From NCBI GenBank assembly GCA_963782985.1, contig CAWALU010000006.1:248001-312000 (forward strand): a stretch of 64,000 bases of DNA, given 5' to 3'. The translations under genes and the position numbers were made by a program. The stretch is from CAVSWT01 sp963782985. Lineage in GTDB: Bacteria > Bacteroidota > Ignavibacteria > Ignavibacteriales > Ignavibacteriaceae. Of the stretch, positions 44,946-52,579 are shown piece by piece; position 1 is the stretch's first letter; each line of letters starts with the position of its first letter. Below the pieces are notes generated by a model. That model ran no database searches. It was not told the DNA's origin and saw only the letters and a program-made list of their open reading frames with translations.

Positions 44946-45242
44946 TTGTTTCTCGGCAAAGTAGTTGGCACAGTTTGGTCTACAAAAAAAGATGATAATT
45001 TAGTAGGCGCTAAATTTATGATAGTTAAGCAGCTTGACCTTGAGCTGAATGAAAAGGATAATTTTGTTGTGGCCGTTGACAGCGTTGGCGCCGGCGAAGG
45101 AGAAATTGTTTTAGTTGCAACCGGCAGCTCATCGCGCCAAACAACTTTTACTAAAAACAAACCGGTAGACGCAGTTATAATGGCTATTGTAGATAAGCTG
45201 GATGTTGCGTTAAAGGAAATGTTAGAACAAGAAGAACAGTAA
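44946..45242 (+). CDS. Microcompartment vertex protein, EutN/CcmL family (first copy)
   Basis: 98 residues of a single EutN/CcmL domain, which forms the pentamers that cap vertices of protein-shelled microcompartments. FLGKVVGTVWSTKK at the start, AVDSVGAGEGEIVLVATGSSSR in the middle (the conserved GAG-GE turn) and VDAVIMAIVD near the end match the family. The start is TTG 44946, supported by AGCGAGGATGA upstream and by matching the start of the next gene. No hexameric BMC shell gene or encapsulated enzyme is nearby. Confidence 0.9.
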   Translation: MFLGKVVGTVWSTKKDDNLVGAKFMIVKQLDLELNEKDNFVVAVDSVGAGEGEIVLVATGSSSRQTTFTKNKPVDAVIMAIVDKLDVALKEMLEQEEQ

Positions 45243-45281
45243 TTTATTTTTTAACTGATTAGTAATTTAAGTTTAGTAAAA

Positions 45282-45554
45282 ATGTTTCTCGGAAAAGTAA
45301 TAGGAAATATTTGGGCTACAAAAAAATATGAAGCGTTGTCTAATTTTAAACTTATGCTTGTCCAACCTATAAACTCAGAAATTAAAAATGACGGCGAGCC
45401 TTTAATTGCTGTGGATACAGTGGGCGCCGGTCCCGGTGAAATAATTTTTTACATAACCGCCTCTGAAGCAGTTATTCCGCTGCCGGTGGACATGGCTCCC
45501 GTAGATGCTTCGATTGTTGGAATTGTTGATTCAATTAATTTAGAAGTGAATTAG
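45282..45554 (+). CDS. Microcompartment vertex protein, EutN/CcmL family (second copy)
   Basis: 90 residues, clearly paralogous to the gene before it: MFLGKVIGNIWATKKYEAL, AVDTVGAGPGEIIFYITAS and VDASIVGIVD. It is 39 bases after the first copy and 13 before the sigma factor gene. Bacteria that make microcompartments often carry two or more different vertex proteins, so the pair suggests a real shell, with the hexamer genes outside the window. Its place next to the primary sigma factor is unexplained. Confidence 0.9.
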   Translation: MFLGKVIGNIWATKKYEALSNFKLMLVQPINSEIKNDGEPLIAVDTVGAGPGEIIFYITASEAVIPLPVDMAPVDASIVGIVDSINLEVN

Positions 45555-45567
45555 TAAGAGGATAATC

Positions 45568-46422
45568 GTGCGTATAACTAAACAGTTTACTTACCGCGAA
45601 AGTCAATCACTCGACAAATACCTGCAAGAAATCGGCAAGGTAGATTTGCTTACCGCTGAACAAGAAATAGAATTAGCAATTAAAATTAAACATGGCGACC
45701 ACTATGCTTTGGATGCGTTAACAAAAGCTAATCTCCGCTTTGTTGTCAGTGTTGCAAAGCAATATCAGAATCAAGGATTGTCATTAGGCGATTTAATTAA
45801 TGAAGGTAATCTTGGACTTATAAAAGCCGCCAAAAGATTTGATGAAACCCGCGGATTCAAATTTATATCCTATGCTGTTTGGTGGATAAGACAATCAATT
45901 CTTCAAGCATTAGCAGAGCAGGCGCGAATCGTCCGTCTTCCTTTAAATAGAGTTGGGGCGTTAAATAAAATTGGAAAAGCATACAGCAATCTTGAACAAG
46001 AATATGAAAGAGAACCAAGCGCGGCAGAGTTAGCGCAAGCATTGGATATGGATGTAGGCGATGTTTCTGAAACATTAAAAATGTCCGGCAAGCATGTTTC
46101 AATGGATGCGCCGTTTACTCAAAGCGAAGAGAATAGTTTGTTGGATGTTATTCAGAATGATTTGCAGCCGTCGCCGGACTTTAGTTTAATAAGCGAATCT
46201 TTAAAAGTTGAAATTGAAAGAGCATTAAATTCATTACCTGAAAGAGAAGCGGAAGTTATAAAACTTTATTTTGGTTTGAATAAAGAACATGCTTCTACGT
46301 TAGAGGAAATTGGCGAGATGTTTAATTTAACGAGAGAACGAGTAAGACAAATAAAGGAAAAAGCTATAAGAAGATTAAAGCACGCCTCCAGAAGTAAAAA
46401 TTTAAGGGCATACCTTGGTTAA
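45568..46422 (+). CDS. rpoD: Primary-type RNA polymerase sigma-70 factor
   Basis: 284 residues. There is no region 1.1. Region 1.2 begins SLDKYLQEIGKVDLLT; region 2 has LRFVVSVAKQYQNQGLSL and FKFISYAVWWIRQSI (the -10 recognition helix); region 3 follows; region 4 has TLEEIGEMFNLTRERVRQI for -35 binding. This short primary sigma is normal for the Bacteroidota/Chlorobiota group. Start is GTG with AAGAGGATAA upstream. Its C-terminus overlaps the next gene by eight bases. The TTGACA-N17-TATATT sites in this window suit it. Confidence 0.94.
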   Translation: MRITKQFTYRESQSLDKYLQEIGKVDLLTAEQEIELAIKIKHGDHYALDALTKANLRFVVSVAKQYQNQGLSLGDLINEGNLGLIKAAKRFDETRGFKFISYAVWWIRQSILQALAEQARIVRLPLNRVGALNKIGKAYSNLEQEYEREPSAAELAQALDMDVGDVSETLKMSGKHVSMDAPFTQSEENSLLDVIQNDLQPSPDFSLISESLKVEIERALNSLPEREAEVIKLYFGLNKEHASTLEEIGEMFNLTRERVRQIKEKAIRRLKHASRSKNLRAYLG

Positions 46423-47161
46423 TAGAATTTACAAATATCATTTTTCAGTAATTTGTTTTTTGATTTTAGGTTCAATACTTTTTAACGCAGGCTGTTCTTC
46501 TTCCCTTAATTCTGAAAGATATAAAACCAAATCTGAAAATTCTAAAACAGAAAAAAAATCCCCGGTAAGGTTCACATCAGAGGATAATGATGATAACAAA
46601 TCAGTTGAAGATATAAGCGAGGATGAATTAAAAAGCGCCGCGCTTTCTGAGGATATTGATTCGGAAGATGATGATGCGGACGATATTCCTGAAGAAAAAA
46701 ACAATCTGGATTTGTCATCTGTTTCTTCAAAACTTTTATCATCCAATAATGAAGCGAATGGTTTTAGCACAGCCAAAGAAAAAATGCTGATGGAAATTAT
46801 CCGCTATTTAAATACTCCTTATAAATACGGGGGCAACTCAAAAAACGGAATTGACTGCTCGGCTTTTACCCAAACAGTTTACGGCAGCGCAGTGGACTTT
46901 CCTTTATTGCGAACCGCACGCGACCAATTTACGCAAGGGAGTGAAGTAGTTGATAAAGATGAATTGAAGTTTGGCGATTTAGTATTTTTTAATACGCGGA
47001 AAAGAGTTCGTCCCGGGCATGTAGGAATTTATATTGGAGATAATTTATTTGCTCACGCAAGTTCAAGAAATGGAGTAATAGTTTCTTCATTGGAAAATGA
47101 TTATTACTCAAAAAGATTTATGGGGGGAAGAAGATTGGAAGATTTATCTGCTTCCAGGTAA
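46415..47161 (+). CDS. NlpC/P60 cell-wall hydrolase, lipoprotein
   Basis: 248 residues. A lipoprotein signal ends FNAGC, so it is probably anchored in a membrane. Residues about 30-110 are an acidic, Ser-rich linker. The NlpC/P60 domain (about 115-245) has the catalytic Cys in NGIDCSAFTQ, His in RPGHVGIYIG and the third residue in LFAHASSRNG. It likely cuts peptidoglycan stem peptides. The TTG start lies within the end of the sigma gene, so the two are translationally linked, which is an odd pairing. Confidence 0.88.
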   Translation: MVNRIYKYHFSVICFLILGSILFNAGCSSSLNSERYKTKSENSKTEKKSPVRFTSEDNDDNKSVEDISEDELKSAALSEDIDSEDDDADDIPEEKNNLDLSSVSSKLLSSNNEANGFSTAKEKMLMEIIRYLNTPYKYGGNSKNGIDCSAFTQTVYGSAVDFPLLRTARDQFTQGSEVVDKDELKFGDLVFFNTRKRVRPGHVGIYIGDNLFAHASSRNGVIVSSLENDYYSKRFMGGRRLEDLSASR

Positions 47162-47184
47162 TTAATAGAAATCAAAATCGATAA

Positions 47185-47216
47185 AAAAAAGCCATTCACA
47201 TTGAATGGCTTTTTTA
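47185..47216. terminator. Bidirectional terminator between convergent genes
   Basis: AAAAAAGCCATTCA and TGAATGGCTTTTTT form a perfect stem with a three-base loop (CAT), with A- and T-runs outside. It can end both the NlpC/P60 gene (plus) and nrdJ (minus). Confidence 0.93.
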
Positions 47217-47240
47217 TTAAACAACATTTTTAGTTTCAGC

Positions 47241-50200
47241 TTAGCTGCACCCCGAAGTAGAGCCGCAGGTCATACATTTTAAGCAAGTTCCGTTTCTAAC
47301 CATTGTCAAACTTTGGCATTCCGCGCAGACATCTCCGGTGTAACCATGTTCTATCGCTTGTTTCATTTTTGTATGAATTGAATTTCTCGGCTGAACAATT
47401 GATTTTGTTCTAACCGTTGCATCAACAGGCGCGTATTCTTTCGAGCTCATCACTTCTTCATCTAATTCTATAACTCTTTCGCTTACTATTTCTTCGCTTA
47501 CAAATTCCGGTTCTATCCTTTTAACAATACTATGAGAGGCTTTGCTTTTATATTCTTGAGGCTCAACATGGGAAAGATCATTTCTGCCGAGATAAGTAAC
47601 GGCAAGCTCTCTAAAAATATAATCAATTACGGAAGTGGACATTTTAATTCTTGAATTGCCTGTAACTATTCCCGCCGGATCAAATTTTGTAAATACAAAA
47701 GCATCCACAAACTCTTCCAGCGGAACACCGTGCTGTAAGCCCAGAGAAATGGAAATTGCAAAGCAATTAAGCAATGATCTGAAAGCGGCGCCTTCACGGT
47801 GCATATCAATAAAAATCTCGCCTATCTGTCCGTTATCGTATTCGCCTGTTCTAATATAAACCGACTGTCCGTTTATTTTAGCTTTTTGCGTATAGCCGGT
47901 TCTTCTATCCGGCAGCCTTCTTCTTTTTGCTATGTATCTGTGAATTATTTTCTCGGCAATCTTAACAATATCATTATGTTCTTTTTCTTCCAGCAGGGCT
48001 TCAAGTTCTTCATCGCTTATTGAGTTTAACGGCTGTGAAAGCTTTGAGCCGTCGCGGTAAAGCGCATTAGCTTTAATTCCTAATTTCCACGACTGCATAT
48101 AAGCGTCTTTAATATCTTCCACAGTTGCGCTGTTGGGAAGATTAATAGTTTTAGAAATTGCCCCGGAAATAAACGGCTGTGCGGATGCCATCATTTTAAT
48201 GTGTGCAATTGAACGAATAAATCTGCTTCCTTTTTTACCGCATTTATTTGCGCAGTCAAAAACGGGATAATGCTCGTGCTTTAAAAATGGAGCGCCTTCA
48301 ATTGTCATTGTACCGCATACATAATCATTTGCCGAAGCAATTTCTTGTTTGGAAAATCCAAGCGCTGTTAAAAGATTAAAATCAAATGAATCAATTTCTT
48401 CTTCATCCAACTTTAAAGTGTTCACCAAAAATTCAGAGCCGAGCGTATATTTGTTAAAGGCGAAACTTAATTCAAAAACTGAAGGAAGAGTTTTTTCTAA
48501 TTTATTTAGAATGTCATCAGTAAACCCTTTAGCTTTTAAGGATTGAGGATTTATATAAGGACAGCCTTCCAATGAACCATGCCCTTTGCCATACTTTACA
48601 ATTTCGGATATTTGATCTTGATTATAACCTAATCTTTCCAGCGCCGGTGGAATGGATTGATTTATAATTTTAAAATATCCACCGCCCGCTAATTTCTTAA
48701 ATTTAACGAGAGCGAAATCCGGTTCAACGCCGGTTGTATCGCAATCCATAACCAAGCCGATTGTTCCGGTAGGAGCAATAACAGTTACCTGCGCATTGCG
48801 GAATCCAAACTCAGTCCCTAATTCCAAAGCAAGATCGGCGTCTTCTCTTGCGGCTTTTAGTAAATCCGAAGGGCAGTATTTTGGATCAATACCCCTGGGA
48901 TAAATTGTTAGAGTTTCATATTCTTCATGAGGAACATTATACGCGGCGCGCCTGTGGTTTCTAATAACACGCAGCATGGTATTTTTGTTGTTTTCATATT
49001 TTGGGAATGGATCTAATTCCTTTGCCATTTCCGCCGATGCCGCGTAAGCAGTCATGTGCATAATTGCGGTTAATGCGCCGCAGATTGCAAACGCTTCATT
49101 GCTGTCATAAGGAATTCCTTGAAGCATTAATAAAGAGCCTAAGTTTGCGTAGCCCAAACCCAATGTTCTAAAATCATAACTTAGCTGTGCAATTTCTTTG
49201 CTGGGGAATTGCGCCATCAAAACGCTAATTTCTAAAACGATTGTCCATAATCTTGCCGCATGCCTATATGCATTAATGTTGAACTCTTTGGATTTAATAT
49301 CATAAAATCTTGTAAGATTTAATGAAGCTAAATTACACGCAGTGTCATCAAGAAACATATATTCACTGCAGGGATTAGACGCTTTTATTTCTCCATCAGC
49401 TGGACAAGTGTGCCATTCATTTATGGTAGTATGATATTGAATTCCGGGGTCAGCGCAAGACCAAGCTGAATAAGAAATTTGTTCCCAAAGATCGCGGGCT
49501 TTTAAAGTTCTGCTCGGTTTTGGTTTACGATTTTCTTTGGCAGCTTTTTTCTTTTCGATTCTCCAAAAAAGATTCCACTCGCCGTCTTTTAAAACGGCAT
49601 TCATAAATTCGTTTGTAACCCTTATTGAGTTGTTGGAATTTTGTCCCGACACAGTTGCGTAAGCTTCAGAGTTCCAATCAGTATCATAAATTGGAAACTC
49701 AATTGATTTAAAGCCGAGCTTTGCAAGTTGAATTACTCTTTCAATATAGTTGTTGGGAATTTGAGCTTTACGGGCTTCTAATACCGCAAATTTTAATTTC
49801 TTATTTACTTTTTTGTTGAACCTGTCATTTTCAGGATGCTCATCATAGCAAGCCTGAATAATTGCATTCAAATGAAGATTGCATAATTTTGAACCGGCAA
49901 CTAATGAAGCTACTTTTTGTTCTTCGGTAACTTTCCAATTAATATATTCTTCAATATCGGGATGATCTAAATCCAATGTAACCATTTTAGCTGCGCGCCT
50001 GGTTGTTCCACCGGATTTAATAGCGCCAGCAGAGCGATCGCCGATTTTTAAAAATGACATAAGTCCCGAGGATTTTCCGCCGCCGCTTAACGATTCATCC
50101 GAGCCTCTAATGTCGGAAAAGTTTGAGCCGGTGCCGGATCCATATTTAAATAATCTTGCCTCGCGAACCCACAAATCCATTATTCCACCGTCATTAACCA

Positions 50201-50822
50201 AATCATCTTTAACAGATTGGATGAAGCATGCATGCGGTTGTGGATGTGTATAAGCATCGGTTGACGCTGTAAGTTCCCCCGTTTTATAATCAACATAATA
50301 ATGACCCTGCGCAGGTCCGTCAATTCCGTAAGCCCAATTTAAACCGGTGTTAAACCATTGCGGGCTGTTTGGCGCAGCCATTTGATTTGCAAGCATGAAA
50401 ACCATTTCATCATAAAAAGCTTTGGCGTCTTCTTCGGCGTCAAAATACTTGCCAAGCCAGCCCCAGTAAGTCCAATTGCCTGCAAGGCGATGGAATACTT
50501 GTCGGCAATCTGTCTCTGATGAATATCTTTCTTTTTCAGGAAGAAGTTCTAATTTTTCTAAATCTGCTTTTGAAGATTGTAACCAGGCGGGAACATTTTT
50601 TTCGCGGCTCTTTTTTAGCAGCTTTGGAACTCCGGCTTTTCTAAAATATTTTTGCGCAATAATATCAGTGGCAACTTGCGACCATTGTGAAGGCACAAAA
50701 ACATCTTCCATTCTAAAAACAATAGACCCGTCAGGATTTTTTATTTCAGAAACTCTTTTTGTAAACTCAAATGATTTTAGAGGGTCTTCGTTTGTTTTAG
50801 TGAAAAGCCTTTCTATTCTCAT
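47241..50822 (-). CDS. nrdJ: Adenosylcobalamin-dependent (class II) ribonucleotide reductase
   Basis: 1193 residues. It makes deoxyribonucleotides using coenzyme B12 and needs no oxygen. Visible motifs include PHACFIQSVKDDL, ARLFKYGSGTGSNFS, SGGTTRRAAKMV, DTACNLASLNLTR and the GTIGLVMDCDTTGVEPDF region; the barrel and finger-loop cysteines are present. The C-terminus is a CxxC-rich tail (CAECQSLTM, CLKCMTCGSTSGCS) typical of this long subtype. No cobalamin riboswitch is recognisable upstream. It implies a supply of B12 and growth with little oxygen. Confidence 0.96.
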   Translation of the reverse strand: MRIERLFTKTNEDPLKSFEFTKRVSEIKNPDGSIVFRMEDVFVPSQWSQVATDIIAQKYFRKAGVPKLLKKSREKNVPAWLQSSKADLEKLELLPEKERYSSETDCRQVFHRLAGNWTYWGWLGKYFDAEEDAKAFYDEMVFMLANQMAAPNSPQWFNTGLNWAYGIDGPAQGHYYVDYKTGELTASTDAYTHPQPHACFIQSVKDDLVNDGGIMDLWVREARLFKYGSGTGSNFSDIRGSDESLSGGGKSSGLMSFLKIGDRSAGAIKSGGTTRRAAKMVTLDLDHPDIEEYINWKVTEEQKVASLVAGSKLCNLHLNAIIQACYDEHPENDRFNKKVNKKLKFAVLEARKAQIPNNYIERVIQLAKLGFKSIEFPIYDTDWNSEAYATVSGQNSNNSIRVTNEFMNAVLKDGEWNLFWRIEKKKAAKENRKPKPSRTLKARDLWEQISYSAWSCADPGIQYHTTINEWHTCPADGEIKASNPCSEYMFLDDTACNLASLNLTRFYDIKSKEFNINAYRHAARLWTIVLEISVLMAQFPSKEIAQLSYDFRTLGLGYANLGSLLMLQGIPYDSNEAFAICGALTAIMHMTAYAASAEMAKELDPFPKYENNKNTMLRVIRNHRRAAYNVPHEEYETLTIYPRGIDPKYCPSDLLKAAREDADLALELGTEFGFRNAQVTVIAPTGTIGLVMDCDTTGVEPDFALVKFKKLAGGGYFKIINQSIPPALERLGYNQDQISEIVKYGKGHGSLEGCPYINPQSLKAKGFTDDILNKLEKTLPSVFELSFAFNKYTLGSEFLVNTLKLDEEEIDSFDFNLLTALGFSKQEIASANDYVCGTMTIEGAPFLKHEHYPVFDCANKCGKKGSRFIRSIAHIKMMASAQPFISGAISKTINLPNSATVEDIKDAYMQSWKLGIKANALYRDGSKLSQPLNSISDEELEALLEEKEHNDIVKIAEKIIHRYIAKRRRLPDRRTGYTQKAKINGQSVYIRTGEYDNGQIGEIFIDMHREGAAFRSLLNCFAISISLGLQHGVPLEEFVDAFVFTKFDPAGIVTGNSRIKMSTSVIDYIFRELAVTYLGRNDLSHVEPQEYKSKASHSIVKRIEPEFVSEEIVSERVIELDEEVMSSKEYAPVDATVRTKSIVQPRNSIHTKMKQAIEHGYTGDVCAECQSLTMVRNGTCLKCMTCGSTSGCS

Positions 50823-51138
50823 TAATATCTCCCTAAGCTAATAGTTATCGTTTTATAATTTTTAGTTATATAATTTTAAAATTTTTATATGAAGTGATAT
50901 GAAAAAAAGAAAATTTCATTCGCAGAATTTTAATTTTGAACGCACAAGTTGATTAATTTGAAACTAAGAAATTTTCCTGAAAAAGAAAATTTTTTGATCT
51001 ACAATTCTTTAAATATTTTTTAAAGGAGTGAAAGAACTGAAAGCAACTTTGCAATATTTTTTTTAAAAACCAAATTAAATTTTTTATAATTTTTTTGTGG
51101 TTCTAAAATCAAATGAAAAGAAAGTTTTTTTTAAAAAA
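50823..51138. other. Intergenic, AT-rich, no feature seen
   Basis: 316 bases between nrdJ and the EVE gene, both on the minus strand. It must hold the nrdJ promoter, but no convincing -35/-10 pair stands out in the homopolymer-rich sequence, and none of the conserved boxes of a B12 riboswitch is seen. Confidence 0.5.
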
Positions 51139-51609
51139 TTAATTTTTACTCATCTTAATTATCTCATCAAACTCATTTTTTTCTACCGGCATAACTGAAA
51201 GTCTTCCCCCTTTTTGAATGAGTCTCATATTTTTAAGCTTCGGGTTAGCTTTAATTTCCTGTAAAGTTACGGGACGCTTAAAAATATTTATAAGTTTTAT
51301 ATCAACCATAAACCAAACAGGTTTGTCAGGATCGCTTGATGGAAAATAATGTTTCGCATCAGGATCAAATTGGGTATGATCGGCGTAGCCTTCTTTAACA
51401 ACCTCGCAAACGCCCACAACAGCAAGGGGATCAGAGCTGCTGTGATAAAATAAAACGCCGTCGCCTTTCTTCATTTCGTCGCGCATAAAATTTCTTGCCT
51501 GGTAATTTCTTACTCCATCCCAATGGGTGGTTTTGTTTTTGCTTTTTGCTAAATCTTCAATTGAAAAAGAACCGGGCTCGGATTTTACAAGCCAATATTT
51601 TTTTGCCAT
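51139..51609 (-). CDS. EVE-domain protein
   Basis: 156 residues forming a single EVE (PUA-like) domain: MAKKYWLVKSEPGSFSIEDL, then TTHWDGVRNYQARNFMRDEM, GVLFYHSSSDPLAVVG and a C-terminal KGGRLSVMPVEKNEFDEI. These proteins bind modified bases in RNA or DNA, and some act in defence or translation control. It stands alone, with no restriction gene nearby, so a housekeeping RNA-related role is more likely. Confidence 0.93.
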   Translation of the reverse strand: MAKKYWLVKSEPGSFSIEDLAKSKNKTTHWDGVRNYQARNFMRDEMKKGDGVLFYHSSSDPLAVVGVCEVVKEGYADHTQFDPDAKHYFPSSDPDKPVWFMVDIKLINIFKRPVTLQEIKANPKLKNMRLIQKGGRLSVMPVEKNEFDEIIKMSKN

Positions 51610-51709
51610 TTTAACATCCCTTTATATTTAAAAATATTTTGCCGCCTAAGTGCGATTATTAAGTAAATTGATATTCTATTTTTACATAAATATATTGCTC
51701 AATAAAGTT

Positions 51710-52372
51710 ATGATGAATAAAATATTAATCATATTATTTGCCGCAAGTTTTTCGTTTTCAATTACCGCGCAAACCGAAAAAGGTTTTGAAATTGCGCGTC
51801 TAAAATATAACGGCGGAGGTGATTGGTATAACGATCCTTCAGCGGAAGTTAATCTTTTAAATTTTATTAAATCTAATACAAATATTGCCGTTAATTCTGA
51901 ATATAAATTTGTTGACATTGCTTCGGATGAAATTTTTTCTTTCCCCTTTTTGTTTATGACCGGACACGGAAACGTGGTTTTTTCAACTGACGAAGCGAGC
52001 AGATTAAAAAAATATTTAGAGAACGGCGGCTTCCTTTATATTGATGATGATTATGGTTTGGATAACGCGGTAAGACGTGAAATGAAAAAAGTCTTTCCGG
52101 ATAAAGATTTTGTGGAGCTTCCTTTTAATTTTGGTTTGTACAACATACTATTTGATTTTAAAACTGGTCCGCCAAAAACACACGAACACGATAATAAACC
52201 TCCGCAGGGTTTCGGACTTTTTGTTGATAATAGATTGGCTGTTTATTATACCTTTCAATCTAACCCGAGCGACGGCTGGGCTGATCCGGAAGTACATAAC
52301 GATCCGCCGGCAAAGCGGAAAGAAGCTCTTAAGTTTGGGGCAAACATTGTTGTGTGGGCGCTCTCTAATTAA
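51710..52372 (+). CDS. DUF4159 secreted or periplasmic protein
   Basis: 220 residues from the chosen ATG 51710, which opens a good signal peptide (MMNKILIILFAASFSFSITAQ). The open frame extends back to a GTG at 51650 but that start would hide the signal. The body shows DUF4159 features: ARLKYNGGGDWYNDPSAEV, FLFMTGHGNVVFS, GGFLYIDDDYG and a C-terminal NIVVWALSN. The fold resembles a glutamine-amidotransferase-like domain. It is commonly encoded in MoxR-DUF58-vWA loci; here the partner is a DUF4175 gene. Function unknown. Confidence 0.88.
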   Translation: MMNKILIILFAASFSFSITAQTEKGFEIARLKYNGGGDWYNDPSAEVNLLNFIKSNTNIAVNSEYKFVDIASDEIFSFPFLFMTGHGNVVFSTDEASRLKKYLENGGFLYIDDDYGLDNAVRREMKKVFPDKDFVELPFNFGLYNILFDFKTGPPKTHEHDNKPPQGFGLFVDNRLAVYYTFQSNPSDGWADPEVHNDPPAKRKEALKFGANIVVWALSN

Positions 52373-52432
52373 GCAATTAGTTTTTTTTACTTTGACCTTG
52401 ACTATCGAGAGGTTTGCGCAAACCCTTCAGAT

Positions 52433-52524
52433 GTCATTTCGATCCCATCAGGAGAGAAATCTTTTTCTAAATAATGTGAAAGATTTCTCAGTCGAATTCG
52501 CCGCGGCGATTCGTTCGAAATGAC
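52433..52524. repeat. Dispersed-type imperfect palindrome (REP/MITE-like)
   Basis: GTCATTTCGA (52433) pairs with TCGAAATGAC (ending 52524), and GAGAAATCTTT (52454-52464) with AAAGATTTCTC (52479-52489). The whole 92 bp can fold into a long hairpin. Very similar GTCATTTCGA...TCGAAATGAC elements are scattered in intergenic sites of many Bacteroidota/Chlorobiota genomes (established knowledge); copy number here cannot be counted from one window. Confidence 0.75.
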
Positions 52525-52579
52525 GATACCGAGTTGGGCAACGCTTTCTTCCGACAGGCAGGGTTTTGAATTGGAAATT

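Noticed and set aside
44924..45160. 78-codon open frame antisense to the first vertex gene
   Set aside because: The opposite strand has a clear EutN/CcmL protein; this frame is its shadow.
50823..51138. Possible cobalamin riboswitch before nrdJ
   Set aside because: Looked for the conserved B12-box and GCC-type elements on the minus strand; the gap is AT-rich and lacks them.
52110..52523. 137-codon open frame across the end of DUF4159 and the repeat
   Set aside because: Overlaps DUF4159 in another frame and runs into the palindromic element; no domain.
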